DNA of 64,000 nucleotides from Pelodera strongyloides (lineage: Eukaryota; Nematoda; Chromadorea; Rhabditida; Rhabditidae), in the NCBI GenBank assembly GCA_036852015.1, contig JAANDG010000556.1, forward strand, positions 1 to 64,000, given 5' to 3'. A program made the translations under genes and the position numbers. Below are positions 26,365 through 35,846 of this stretch, in pieces. The notes beneath the pieces were generated by a model. The model ran no database searches. It was not told the DNA's origin and saw only the letters and a list, made by a program, of their open reading frames with translations. Numbering within the stretch: the first letter of the stretch is position 1; each line of letters begins with the position of its first letter.

Positions 26365-27921
26365 CTAAGGATTATAGGCGATGAGAAGGTTCTTGCGTCT
26401 ACGGAACTCGGCAGCCTAAAAGAAATGTACATGTAAATAAATGTAAAAAATTCTAATTTCACGAAAATTAATTACACTAATTTGGGTTTCCTAATTGGGT
26501 AGGTTAAGCCGTCATGTAGTCCGTCATAGTAACCCACCATATAAACAAGAATCAATCAAAAAAAAATTTGGACTGCGGACAAAATTTGTGCGCTCCACAA
26601 ATATAACTTTCAAAATTTGGTGCGGTGAATACATACAGCTTCAGTAAGAAATTGTTGAAAAAAAGAAAAAAAAAAAAACAAAAAAAAAACAGCATAATCC
26701 TAAAATCCTTGCCTGAAGAAGTTTGAACTCGAATTTGGTCGTTTCAATTGGAACAAAAACGTATTCAAATGCAAGACGGTCCTTGGCAACCAAAGCATCG
26801 TCATAGTCGAAGCGCTAAATGAAATAATAATAATAATAATAAAGTAAAATAAAGATTACGATTACAGTAAGCTGCCGCCGGCGCTAAATGAAGCAGCTTA
26901 CGGTTAAGTTAGCTTATCAGATAACGGCAAGACCAGCCAAATCTATTGTGAACCATTTTAGTGGGTTTTTCTGTGTTATCCATTGGCTATGCTATGTATG
27001 ACATCTTCTCTCGGTATGTAACATGGATTGTTCATAAACGTTTCTTTTAGTTTTCCTTAATTTTTTCCTTCTTTCACTATATTTGAATATTCAGTAGTCA
27101 TTTATTCACATGAACGGTTTACATTACAACCGCGTAAGCCACTCAAGTGTAAATAAGCGTAATCCGCAAATGTCAAAAGAAATAAGTGAAGAAAAACGCA
27201 CATCACACTTGATAGCAATTTCGAGGAACGCCTTTGACTTGAGAACTCCCGAAGGAGGATACGCGGTGATCCGGGGGATGCAGTTACTCTGGAAAATATT
27301 CACAAGTTAAATAATTTTATTGTGCGTTCTTCAGGAAAATGACAATGACGTGTAGACATTCATTGAATATTAAAGCGATATAACAGCTGGTAAGAGTAGG
27401 ATGGACAACTGGTATATATATTTACTCTACGTGAACCCGATTTTTTCTATAAGTCGTACTCGTTGGCGTCAGTTATTCAACGACCATTTTAAAAACCGGA
27501 TGTTATGCCGCTTTAACAAATCAGTCTCAGTTGGTTGAACATTCTTACCTTGATCGCATAAGCCAGTGTATGATAGGCATTGTTCTGAATCCTGATATGA
27601 TAAGTGACGGGCTGATCGAATGGTCCGTTGAAAACCTAAACAAAAAGCATCATATCATTCTTATTGTTAGCCTTGCATATCACTTTCAAAAAGTACACTC
27701 ATAAAAAATTATAACGTAAGTGTAAAATTTTAGATTTGAACCAGATATATATTGTCAGGAAAGGTATTTGCCAGCTTTTTCTATGTTCACTGTGCTTACT
27801 ATGTGCTCTTTCTACTATAAATACATTTATTAGAATAAGACTTACAATTCTCTCAGTAGGCCACGTGAGGAAATCGTTCAAGTTTGCCTGTGCCCCCTTT
27901 CCGCGAGTCTCAATTCCTGAT
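26365..27921 (-). CDS. Major sperm protein (MSP) domain protein
   Basis: MSP-domain proteins form an immunoglobulin-like fold; in nematodes many act in sperm cytoskeleton or signalling. Exons on the minus strand: 27921-27846, 27635-27549, 27288-27202, 26814-26713 and 26415-26365 (stop TAG). Phases agree throughout. The reading runs FLTWPTERI, VFNGPFDQPVTYHIRIQNNA, YAIKSNCIPRITAYPPSGVL, VAKDRLAFEYVFVP and ends RRRKNLLIAYNP. This parallels the MSP landmarks F.APYD..TYHI, PP.GVL and the terminal RRKNLPIEYNP. The start codon is not seen: the first listed exon opens in phase 2, so an upstream exon lies between 27922 and about 28800. Intron 4 has a GC donor (GCAAGG). An AATAAA lies just downstream at about 26336. 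Confidence 0.87.
27370..27516. mobile_element. MITE with TTAAAGCGATATAACA termini
   Basis: The ends TTAAAGCGATATAACAGC and the complement of CGGATGTTATGCCGCTTTAA form inverted repeats. A shorter member is at 14564-14629. It lies in intron 2 of the MSP gene. Confidence 0.75.
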
Positions 27922-27950
27922 CTGGAAATATATCATTGACGCAGTTTTTA

Positions 27951-28211
27951 CGGCTAAATACCGGCCGGTTTTTAAAAATCGCATCGTGGACAACTGAATT
28001 CCCACGTATTTATGCCAATTTACTTGGGTTTAGCTCTATTTTTTATAAGCGAAATACCGGTCGTGTGGAAACCAGGATTCTTATGCCGCATATGCAAATG
28101 AACATAAATTAGAAGAAAATACCGAGCAGAATTAGAGCCAATTATCATAAATATGTAAGAAGTTAGTTGTCAACGATGCGTTTCAAAACCCGGCCAGTAA
28201 TTTCCTTTAAA
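27951..28211. mobile_element. Two overlapping ACCGGCCGG-family MITEs
   Basis: A left end at 27951 is followed by a second left end at about 28050 (AAGCGAAATACCGGTCG) and a single right end at 28185-28211 (AAAACCCGGCCAGTAATTTC). This looks like one element inserted in, or recombined with, another. Confidence 0.7.
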
Positions 28212-28829
28212 AAAGGGGTTACCGTATCCGTATGTATCAATAGAGATAAAGGGTTTCCTTGTGAAGTAGCTTTAGGGACACTTGAGCCACTAAAATGTTC
28301 GATACGGTCAAAAACAATCCAAAATATCGTACCCATCCAAAGAGGTGCTGCTTCCGGTGGTCAGTCTGTACGAAGAGTCGACACACATTGGATTGGTACC
28401 CTTGAAGCGTTCCCTGCCTGAAAGGGTTACTTTTGGTAAGGTACACAATTAGATTTCATGCAAATCTCTTGGAAGCAGTTTGTAATGGGGTTTTTCAAAT
28501 ATGATGAAAATTTACAGTATTTTGGAACCACACGAGAATGTTTCGTGCAGGATACGGTAGCATTCACAAAATCACACCGAATTTTTGCGTTACTTGGAAA
28601 CCCCATAAGAGTAAAGAAGAGACTGAGCAAGCAAAAACGGCTATTACGACAATACTCAAAAGCAAAAACGAACTAGCACAATCGGTTCTGGATCCCGAAG
28701 GAGCTGCTGGAGCACCGTTTTCCTGTAAAAGTAAATAAAAAATAGCTTTCCTTTAGCTTTAAAACAAACTTACGGTCGCTTAGTTTCTACTTAATTTTAT
28801 AAAGTACTAGTTCGATAATAGAATACAAA
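28212..28829. other. Region between the REEP and MSP genes, with one TIR element
   Basis: 28487-28611 is a member of the GGGGTTTCCA/ACCACACGAGAA element family also found at 11123 and 58984. The first exon of the MSP gene may lie in this stretch, but I could not identify it. Nothing else recognisable. Confidence 0.5.
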
Positions 28830-31800
28830 CTACAAAGTTCTTACATCAGTTCCGCCACCCTCTGGAGGGGGCACAGGCTCGGGAGCGGGTACGGGAGTAG
28901 CTGAAGGAACGGGATCCGCGGGAATGGGCTGGGGAGAAGTGGTCTTGGCAGTTTCGGGCTCCTTGGGTGGTTCTGGGGTTGCGGGAGCCTTTGGTGCCTC
29001 AGCTTCCTTAGGAGGTTCAACGGGGACGGGCACGGGCACGGGAACAGCAGTTGCAGTAGAGGATGTGCCGGACTCATTGGAGGCTTGATCCTACAAGTGA
29101 ACACTTACTTTGAATGGGTATGCTCTTTCTTAATTTGTGTTAAATATTTGCAACGTGTGGCTGGATGTTGAGCTCGAGCTGGCCACATAGCCAAAATTGC
29201 ATAATTAGTAAAGAAATGGAAACGTGAGACAACCTTTGCGTTTGCAGCCGCGGCGTCAGCGGCCGCAGATCGTTGAGAACGGTGACTAAAGCAATTATAT
29301 TTTAGTTTAGTCAATAAGTACTTTCTTTGGATGAGTTTTTTACCTACAGTCACGTTTCTGTGGTGTTGAACATGTCATAACATCCACAGAATGTACTCAT
29401 AGTATAGTAAGGCAAAACTTTTCGATTTCTTGATCATTTACTTGTCGATAACTTTAGTTTCAATTTGACTAATCAAGCTGAAATCATGCCATTTTGCCTA
29501 CTTTACTATTATAGACTCCACCTTTTCTGCTTCTCATTGTCTGGTTTCTCTGGCGGGGGACTCTTTCCCTTCTTCGAGACAAGGGTTTTCACCTCTTCTT
29601 TGCTAAAATATTATATTTTTTTGAATTTAAAGTGAAGATGGCGGCTGTTTGGCCTAATGTGTGAACGATATTTTGAATGAGTCAGCGATTTTGAGTAAAC
29701 CTTTGTAAACCTTTGAATTTTTGTAAATAAAGCAACATACCTGAAAACCTTTGGTTGATCACTGTTGCTACGCTCCTCACGGCCGAGTTGGTTCTGGAAA
29801 GGGGGTTTGATTTTGAAGAATCCACTGCATTTCTATACACTGACGAAAGTTGGCGTACAAGCGGCAACCTTACGGCGTGCACAGTGCATTTGGCAACGCT
29901 ATGGCGTGCAAAAATGAACGCGGAATGGAAATGGTGCGAAAATCCCGATGCGAAATGAGTGAGTACTTCTTCACGGCTTGCAGGCGGCAACGTTTTGGCG
30001 TGCACTCCAGTACCCACTTTTTCCACGCCGCATGCACGCCAATGTTCACGTTGAATCAGGGAGCTGCGGCCTGCTCGTTATGCAGCCGGGATATCTTCAT
30101 TGGATTCAAACTTTATACATGGCTTATAAGCTTGTAAACAATCGTACCTCCTTCAAGAAATCGGCAATCTTCTGTCCATAATTGAACGGACGGAGGAAGA
30201 GCATCGCGTGCAGCAGAATCTGACAATTATAAAGTTTTATTTTAGTTTCCGCAATTTCGCATCTAGCTAGATTATCTGCAGAACCTGAGCTATCACACTT
30301 TCCATCCGAATGAAATCAAAGGTGGCAAAGGTAGCACTTGGCACATTAGTGGCGCTGGCGCTGCACAGCTTTTTCTGAGCGCTGAACCGCCAACAAATTA
30401 CAAACACAAAATTTGCAACTGACACCGAAACCCCACCTTCAAGAGATAATAAGCCGGAATCGATTTCTCAAACGACTGGTCCAGACTTGTTGTGATACCG
30501 AAAAGACCCCTGAAATGCATTATGAATTGAAAACAAAACACAAGAGAGAGAGTTCCTGAGGCCGTATTCATCACTCAAGGGTAAACATTTCTCTAGAGAC
30601 AAAACTTTTGGAACGCATTTTTCGGGAAGGAGAGTGAGTGGTGAATGCAAATTTTGTGACATAATCTCGCTTTCTAGGTAAATTTTCTCCGAGAGACAGT
30701 TTTCTCCAGGGGTAAACGGAGTGGTGAATACGGCCTCTGAAGTTCAGAAACCTTTAAAGCCGTATTGTACCTACGTTGGGAATTTTGCATATGGTACGCA
30801 CATCTTATGTATCCTATGCAAATTTAGCTCCCATCCGGCAAGCTTCTGGCACCAAATTTACATAAGATACATAGGATATGCGTATCCTATGCAAATTTTC
30901 AAAAGTAGCTACTACTACTGCTTTAATATTCTTTGAATATTAAAGAACTAAATATTTTTAACCTTTTAATATTTAACTTTGTATTCTTGTCTGTTCATCA
31001 AATCAACCCACCAGTAGATGAACATGAGCGTGGTGCTGGGTCGTTCTTCGGGAAAGACAAAAGTTGCCAAAAGTGGGACAATTGTGAGAATGCAATTGGC
31101 CACCAATTGGGCATTCTGTCCGAACATTAGGTAAAGGGACACCGCACCGCAAATACCCATGGCCAGCTGAAGGGGGAATTTAATAGAAGCATAGGTTCAA
31201 GATTGTAGCATTCGCTTAGTAATTGCAGCCCTGATAATATGAGACGTACAGTCCATACTAGTCTAGCCAACCGTAATCTTACAAACAATCTATGGATGCA
31301 AGATTTGTGTAGAACATAATGGTGAGGTAACATTATCACACATTTGGACGTTTGATAGCGTAAGGCTAAGGATAGAAGCGTCATGTATGGCTAGTGCACA
31401 CGCTACAGACAACTGTATTGGTGTGCAAGAGTGACGCAGCAAGCTTGCCATCGCGGCACACGCGGGGATGCGCGTTCTCGCATCGACTGTGCGTCTAAGC
31501 AAACCCTTCCCGTACCTGTTCTTCATTACATCCAGAATGTTCGGAGAGATGTGAGAGTCCGCGAGCGCTCATCCATTTCTGAAAAAGTTTTATTTCATTT
31601 TATCATCAAGGCTTATTACTTATGCAAATTTCATGAAATCTTGTTTTAGCGATGTATCAACCATTTGTATAGCATCCCACATCGTGGATGGAATGACCAA
31701 TCTGTATTCCCAACAACGCAGCGATAGCCGCTGATGACTTGAATCGTATTCGCCATATTTACGCCATACGTTTGCCAACATGGTGTCAAAGCACCGCAGC

Positions 31801-31854
31801 TCGCACCTGATTGTGTATGAGATCCTTGATTTGTTCCACAGTTTCTTTTTCCAT
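28830..31854 (-). CDS. REEP/Yop1 (TB2/DP1/HVA22 family) ER membrane-shaping protein
   Basis: REEP/Yop1 proteins insert hairpins into the ER membrane and curve its tubules. Nine exons on the minus strand: 31854-31807, 31166-31012, 30509-30437, 30374-30285, 30219-30148, 29793-29741, 29602-29522, 29285-29234 and 29090-28830, giving 294 residues in one consistent frame. The start MEKETVEQIKDLIHNQ is the earliest in-frame Met. The core, VSLYLMFGQNAQLVANCILT, then MFIYWGLFGITTSLDQSFEK, IPAYYLLK and LFLRPFNYGQK, follows the family order (LY..FG....L.CN, YW..FG.....E, P.YYLLK, RPF). The usual YPAY.S.KAIES segment is altered to LLATFVFPEERPST. The tail is basic, then about 85 residues of Pro/Val/Glu repeats (PVPVPVPVEPPKEAEAPKAP). 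The 53-base exon at 29793-29741 was found from phase alone. Confidence 0.83.
30555..30740. mobile_element. MITE of the GAGGCCGTATTCACCACT family
   Basis: The ends CTGAGGCCGTATTCATCACT and the complement of GAGTGGTGAATACGGCCTCT pair as terminal inverted repeats. It lies in the intron between REEP exons 2 and 3. Confidence 0.78.
30758..30927. mobile_element. Foldback element with TTAAAGC.GTA ends
   Basis: The arms GGAATTTTGCATATGGTACG / CTTATGTATCCTATGCAAAT and their complements around 30830 form a long hairpin, resembling the interior of the TTAAAGCGAAATGCTAGC family. It lies beside the previous MITE in the same intron. Confidence 0.65.
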
Positions 31855-32667
31855 TTTTGACTGATCGACGCGGATGTGGAAACCTAGAACACTTCGTATT
31901 ATTTATTATGTGACATGATATTTTAAAGAGGTAGGCAGCTGGTCGCACCAGTTTTTGACACCGGAGAGTTGCAACTGGCAACCCAAAACAATTTCGGAAA
32001 ATGGAACTAAGCATAAACAAACCTGAAGCTGCTGAATATGCGCAGCTCCGAAGGTCGCTCCCCCACGGTGAATACGTACAAACTGACGCTTCGGCCACTC
32101 ATCGAAGGATTTATACCCATATGTTATTATGCTAATGAGCAGTTTTTGACTGAAAGTTACACGTAATTGCACAGTAAAACGTTTTTTGGTGAATTGTGTT
32201 TCAGAAGGAATGGTTGCTGTAATTTGTGTGGGTGCAATTGGTTTTGTTTATTTTGCTTTTTAGCAAGTTTCTAGAACGTCGTCATTATTCAAGTGTGTTG
32301 CGTTCAACAATTATTGATGTTTCAGTGAGAGTAGACTAATTGTTAGACGACTTCAGCCATGTTCCAAGCAAGAGTGTTTAGATTCGAACTCGGTTTGTGT
32401 TATGGCAAGGGCGACAGCCCGGAACTATATTTATCTTCCTTTTTGTAACGGAGTGCAGCAGGACTTAGCGGTATCGTCGTCAGCTATCTCTCTCTCTCCC
32501 TCTCTCTCTATCAACCTTGTCTCCACTATGTGTTTTACTAATTCAGCTATGAAGATGGTTGTGCAATTTACACTTTTCCTTCCAATTAAGAACACATTCG
32601 TACAAAAGGCAGGAAATTTTATTTGTGAAAATTCGTTTTGTACAGTCAAATGATCTTCTTTCCCCAT

Positions 32668-33051
32668 TTAGTTCTTCTGCTCATTGAGAAGTCCACTTCG
32701 GGGAGCACCACCTTGGGGAGCAGCTCCCTGAGCTCCTCCCTTGTTCGATCCCCATCCATAGTAGGCGGGGTAGGCTGCAGCGTATCCGTATGATGGGGAG
32801 TAAGCTCCGTAGTAGGCAGAAGGGTAGGCGTATCCGTAAGCGGGAGCGTAACCGGCATAGTATTGGGCATCAGATACCGAGAAGGAAAGCACGCAAGCCA
32901 AGGCGGCAATGGCGAAACTGAAAAAAAATATGAATAAATTTATAATTGTTCGAGAACTTATAGGTTGGAACAAGTTTTAAATAAAGTCTAAATATTTTAT
33001 AGAAGTTAAAGCAAGTTCTAGATAGATAGAAACTTACATCTTGGCGATCAT
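32668..33051 (-). CDS. Small secreted Tyr/Gly/Ala-rich protein, copy 1
   Basis: Two exons, 33051-33038 and 32917-32668, give 87 residues. MIAKIFAIAALACVLSFSVS, then DAQ, is a clear signal peptide. The mature part is built of YGYA/YP/AYYG repeats (YYAGYAPAYGYAYPSAYYGA), then a Gly/Ala/Gln segment (GGAQGAAPQGGAPRSG) and LLNEQKN. Such peptides occur among nematode structural, cuticle and antimicrobial-type secreted proteins, so the function is not decided by sequence. A TATA-like AGTATAAAG lies upstream (about 33111-33119) and an AATAAA downstream (about 32615). An almost identical inverted copy lies at 61395-61759, with the flanks duplicated too (about 32660-33215). Confidence 0.9.
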
Positions 33052-33332
33052 TGTGTATTGAGAGAGTAGTTGTTGACTGTGAAGTGCAGTTCCAATCATC
33101 GGGAACTCCTTTATACTTTTCATTTATGTTTGCAAATGGGACAGTGCACACAGAATGGACATTGTTCAAGTTTGCCGTGAATAAACAGAAACTGTGACTG
33201 CTTGCAATTACTTTTTCCTATAAGAATGAATACTTACATACGTTGATGTAGTTTGCAATCTGAAGCAATCGTCGTGGAACAGTGTGAACTATTTACTAGT
33301 AGGACTCTGACCATGCTCTACGGGTGAAAGAA

Positions 33333-33480
33333 ACCCTAATGGGGTTCGCAAGTATGCAACAATTCCTTGCAAGTATGTACACAAAGTACCGTATTTCGGA
33401 ACTAAGTATGAATATATAACATGAGTCGTTCCAAGACTCATTTTTCGAAGACAAATTTACTTGCAAATCCCATAACAAAA
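33333..33480. mobile_element. TIR element with GGGGTT..CAAGTATG ends
   Basis: The left end TAATGGGGTTCGCAAGTATG and the right end ACTTGCAAATCCCATA are inverted. The interior has TACCGTATTTCGGAAC. It is related to the family at 11123, 28487 and 58984. Confidence 0.55.
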
Positions 33481-33527
33481 TTAGACATATCCTATAACAT
33501 CTGATGATATGGTGATGCAGGGAGTAA

Positions 33528-33596
33528 TTAATAACACCGTTTAATTAATAAGTAACACCGTAATAACACCGTAATAACACCGTAATAACACCATAA
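33528..33596. repeat. AACACCGTAAT 11-bp minisatellite
   Basis: The unit TAACACCGTAA repeats about five times. It is non-coding and lies between the YG-protein gene and the single-exon ORF. Confidence 0.85.
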
Positions 33597-33834
33597 ACAC
33601 AAAACAACGTTTTGAGATTTTGTATGGCGAATTACGTCTTGCCACGGTATTTTATATATAATGGTTTATTTAGAAACGCATACAGAGATAAAATGAAATG
33701 CATAGAGCAACGTATGGGTAAACCGAATCCACTAGAGTAAAGGGTTCAAGTCCTTCACTACTTACAGGGATGAATACATATACTACAGAAAACAAAGATA
33801 AACTTGAGCAAAATGTATAATTTACTTATTTAAT

Positions 33835-34602
33835 TTAATTCGACTTAGGTTGACTTAGACCAGTCTTATACAGCATATGTCTCACATTTAATTCTGCCAC
33901 CGGATTGTTTTTCTTGGCCATAACTTTGGCTACCCTATCACAATGTTTTTTCTGCATGAGGGTAATCCCGTACTGCTCACATATGGACAATTCATCTGCC
34001 TCAGCTAGCTCGCGGGGAGTTTGGGGCAATTGGGGTGTGGGTGACAATTGTTCGGTTTGTGTCTCGCGGGGTTCTTCAATTGCTTGTGGGGTCGAAGGGG
34101 GCGATGACGTCATTGGTTCGTCTGTAGTTTGATCACGCTGTCGAGCTTCTTGGCGGCGAATGAAGCCTTCACGACGCTGTTTGGGCGTCTCGGCACGGCG
34201 TACATTCAGATGAGCCAGATCAGGAGTGTTCTTCAGCTTTTGAGCGAGATCCTTAAAATAGGGCAAACGAAAACCGGCATTCATTGAACAAAGAATAGGC
34301 CGAGTGGTAGACTTTGGATTGCCAATGCGGCCGATAATAATAAACGAACCGGGTGAGTACTTTGCAAGAGACATGATTTTGGATATAATATCAAACTCAA
34401 TACTCACCCGTTCGTTTTCCTCCAAGTTCAAGACGACAAATTGGTCCTTGATTTCGTATCGGTGAAAAGATTCGGAGATTTCTTCACGAATAAATGTCTT
34501 CAATTCAGTGGATAGTTCGGCGATAGTTGATTGAATGATTTGGCGAATAGAATTATCTGGTCGGGAAATAGGTGTGATAGTTGAATCGATGGTATGGGAC
34601 AT
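33835..34602 (-). CDS. Single-exon protein of unknown function, retroelement ORF1-like
   Basis: An intronless ORF of 255 residues from the ATG at 34602 (MSHTIDSTITPISRPDNSIR); an upstream in-frame Met-like codon at 34647 is less likely. An N-terminal helical segment (IQSTIAELSTELKTFIREEI) is followed by a central domain reading GRIGNPKSTTRPILCSMNAG, DLAQKLKNTPDLAHLNVRRA and TPKQRREGFIRRQEARQRD. The order G.IG, RPI, KLKN, then T..QRREG..RRQEAR resembles the RNA-binding ORF1 proteins of non-LTR retrotransposons and their host-derived relatives. A Pro/Thr/Gln-rich linker and a basic C-terminus follow. No reverse transcriptase ORF is next to it. It could be an orphaned ORF1 or a domesticated gene. 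The frame is intact, which argues for recent activity or selection. Confidence 0.6.
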   Translation of the reverse strand: MSHTIDSTITPISRPDNSIRQIIQSTIAELSTELKTFIREEISESFHRYEIKDQFVVLNLEENERVSIEFDIISKIMSLAKYSPGSFIIIGRIGNPKSTTRPILCSMNAGFRLPYFKDLAQKLKNTPDLAHLNVRRAETPKQRREGFIRRQEARQRDQTTDEPMTSSPPSTPQAIEEPRETQTEQLSPTPQLPQTPRELAEADELSICEQYGITLMQKKHCDRVAKVMAKKNNPVAELNVRHMLYKTGLSQPKSN

Positions 34603-34970
34603 GTTGGTGTGAGACGCGGAGAGTGCAACCGCACACGGCCGATACACACAGGCGAATGAAGACCAAAGTCGGTGAATTTGCGATCACTATCTTGTTACGC
34701 GCTTTTGGTTCACAAAACACCTTTTTTTTACATTTCTTATGTCGAAATACATCTTGCCACTGAATTTTGAGAACCAAAAGTCTATGAAAAGATTTGCGAT
34801 TTTAGTTGGCGCGCCTGTGGCACAAATTGCGCGAGCATCATTTTACCGAAACATCACCATATTTGGCCGGTTTTTTTGGCGCACGCCATTTTCCCTGCGC
34901 TGCGCAACCTGATGTTTCATTAGAAACGTTTCGAGTATTTCAGATACAGTATGATAGTAATGCTTTCTCC

Positions 34971-35114
34971 AGAGGCCGTATTCACCAACACGCAGGTAGC
35001 CCTCACTAGGTCCACGAGCGCTCTGAATCTCTTCTGCTCCCGCAATCTCTACGCACTCTCGAGCTCCCTGGGGAGGCCAGGGAGGGCTCCCTGCGTGTTG
35101 GTGAATCAGGCCTC
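34971..35114. mobile_element. MITE of the GAGGCCGTATTCACCA family
   Basis: The ends AGAGGCCGTATTCACCAACA and the complement of TGTTGGTGAATCAGGCCT. The interior has GGGGAGGCCAGGGAGGGCTC. Intergenic. Confidence 0.75.
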
Positions 35115-35796
35115 AATGTAGATCGAAATGACACTAGACTAGGAGCAAGTTTTGCTCCAACCACGTTTTGTTGCTGCCGATGAGAAACATTCGTACGGAT
35201 AGTTACTTTTTCGTTTTTTTTCCTTCTTTCAATTATTTGTTTTTGTCATGAGATAGATGCTGTATACATTACATACCTCTGTATTTCCATGTTTTTATCC
35301 CAAACCTCACAAATTTTGAAGAATTTTTGTGTAGAACTACACATTGCTCCAAATTACATGGTGGAGTTGTGCGTTTGGTGATAACCACTTTCTTTTAAGT
35401 CCCGCCCTCCTTCGTCGAAGAAAATCCGCGAAATTTGTTGTTTCAATGTTATTTTTTCTTTGTTTTTCTCGTTTTGTTGATTATTATTAGCTTTCCTTGT
35501 AATATACGACTAGCAAACTATAGTATAGGCTTAATTCGGTACACGTCTTATGAGCTGCGTGCGTAAAATTGGTCATTGGAGTTCAATTAAACTGTACGAA
35601 CGGTTTTTCCAAATTTGTACTAATTTTGTTTGATGGTTGCTTCTCTTGTCATGGTTATATAGTGTTGCGTATTCTATGTTTAGTCGACTCTTCATTTAGC
35701 TGCTATAGCCGTTCACCCTCTTTATTTGGTGCTGCCGATTCACCGATCGTTTTACATTCGCATGTCCTCTACTATATTTATTTACGTTTACATATA

Positions 35797-35846
35797 TTTA
35801 GGAAACTGCCGATGAGTAAAACACATACGGAGGAGTTCAGTCAATT
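35797..35846 (+). promoter_or_regulatory. Possible trans-splice acceptor or 5' UTR intron end of the PHF3/DIDO1-like gene
   Basis: TATATTTAG precedes GAAACTGCCG about 45 bases before the start ATG at 35847. In nematodes this is where a spliced leader or a 5' UTR intron would join. No other acceptor is needed to reach the start codon. Confidence 0.35.
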
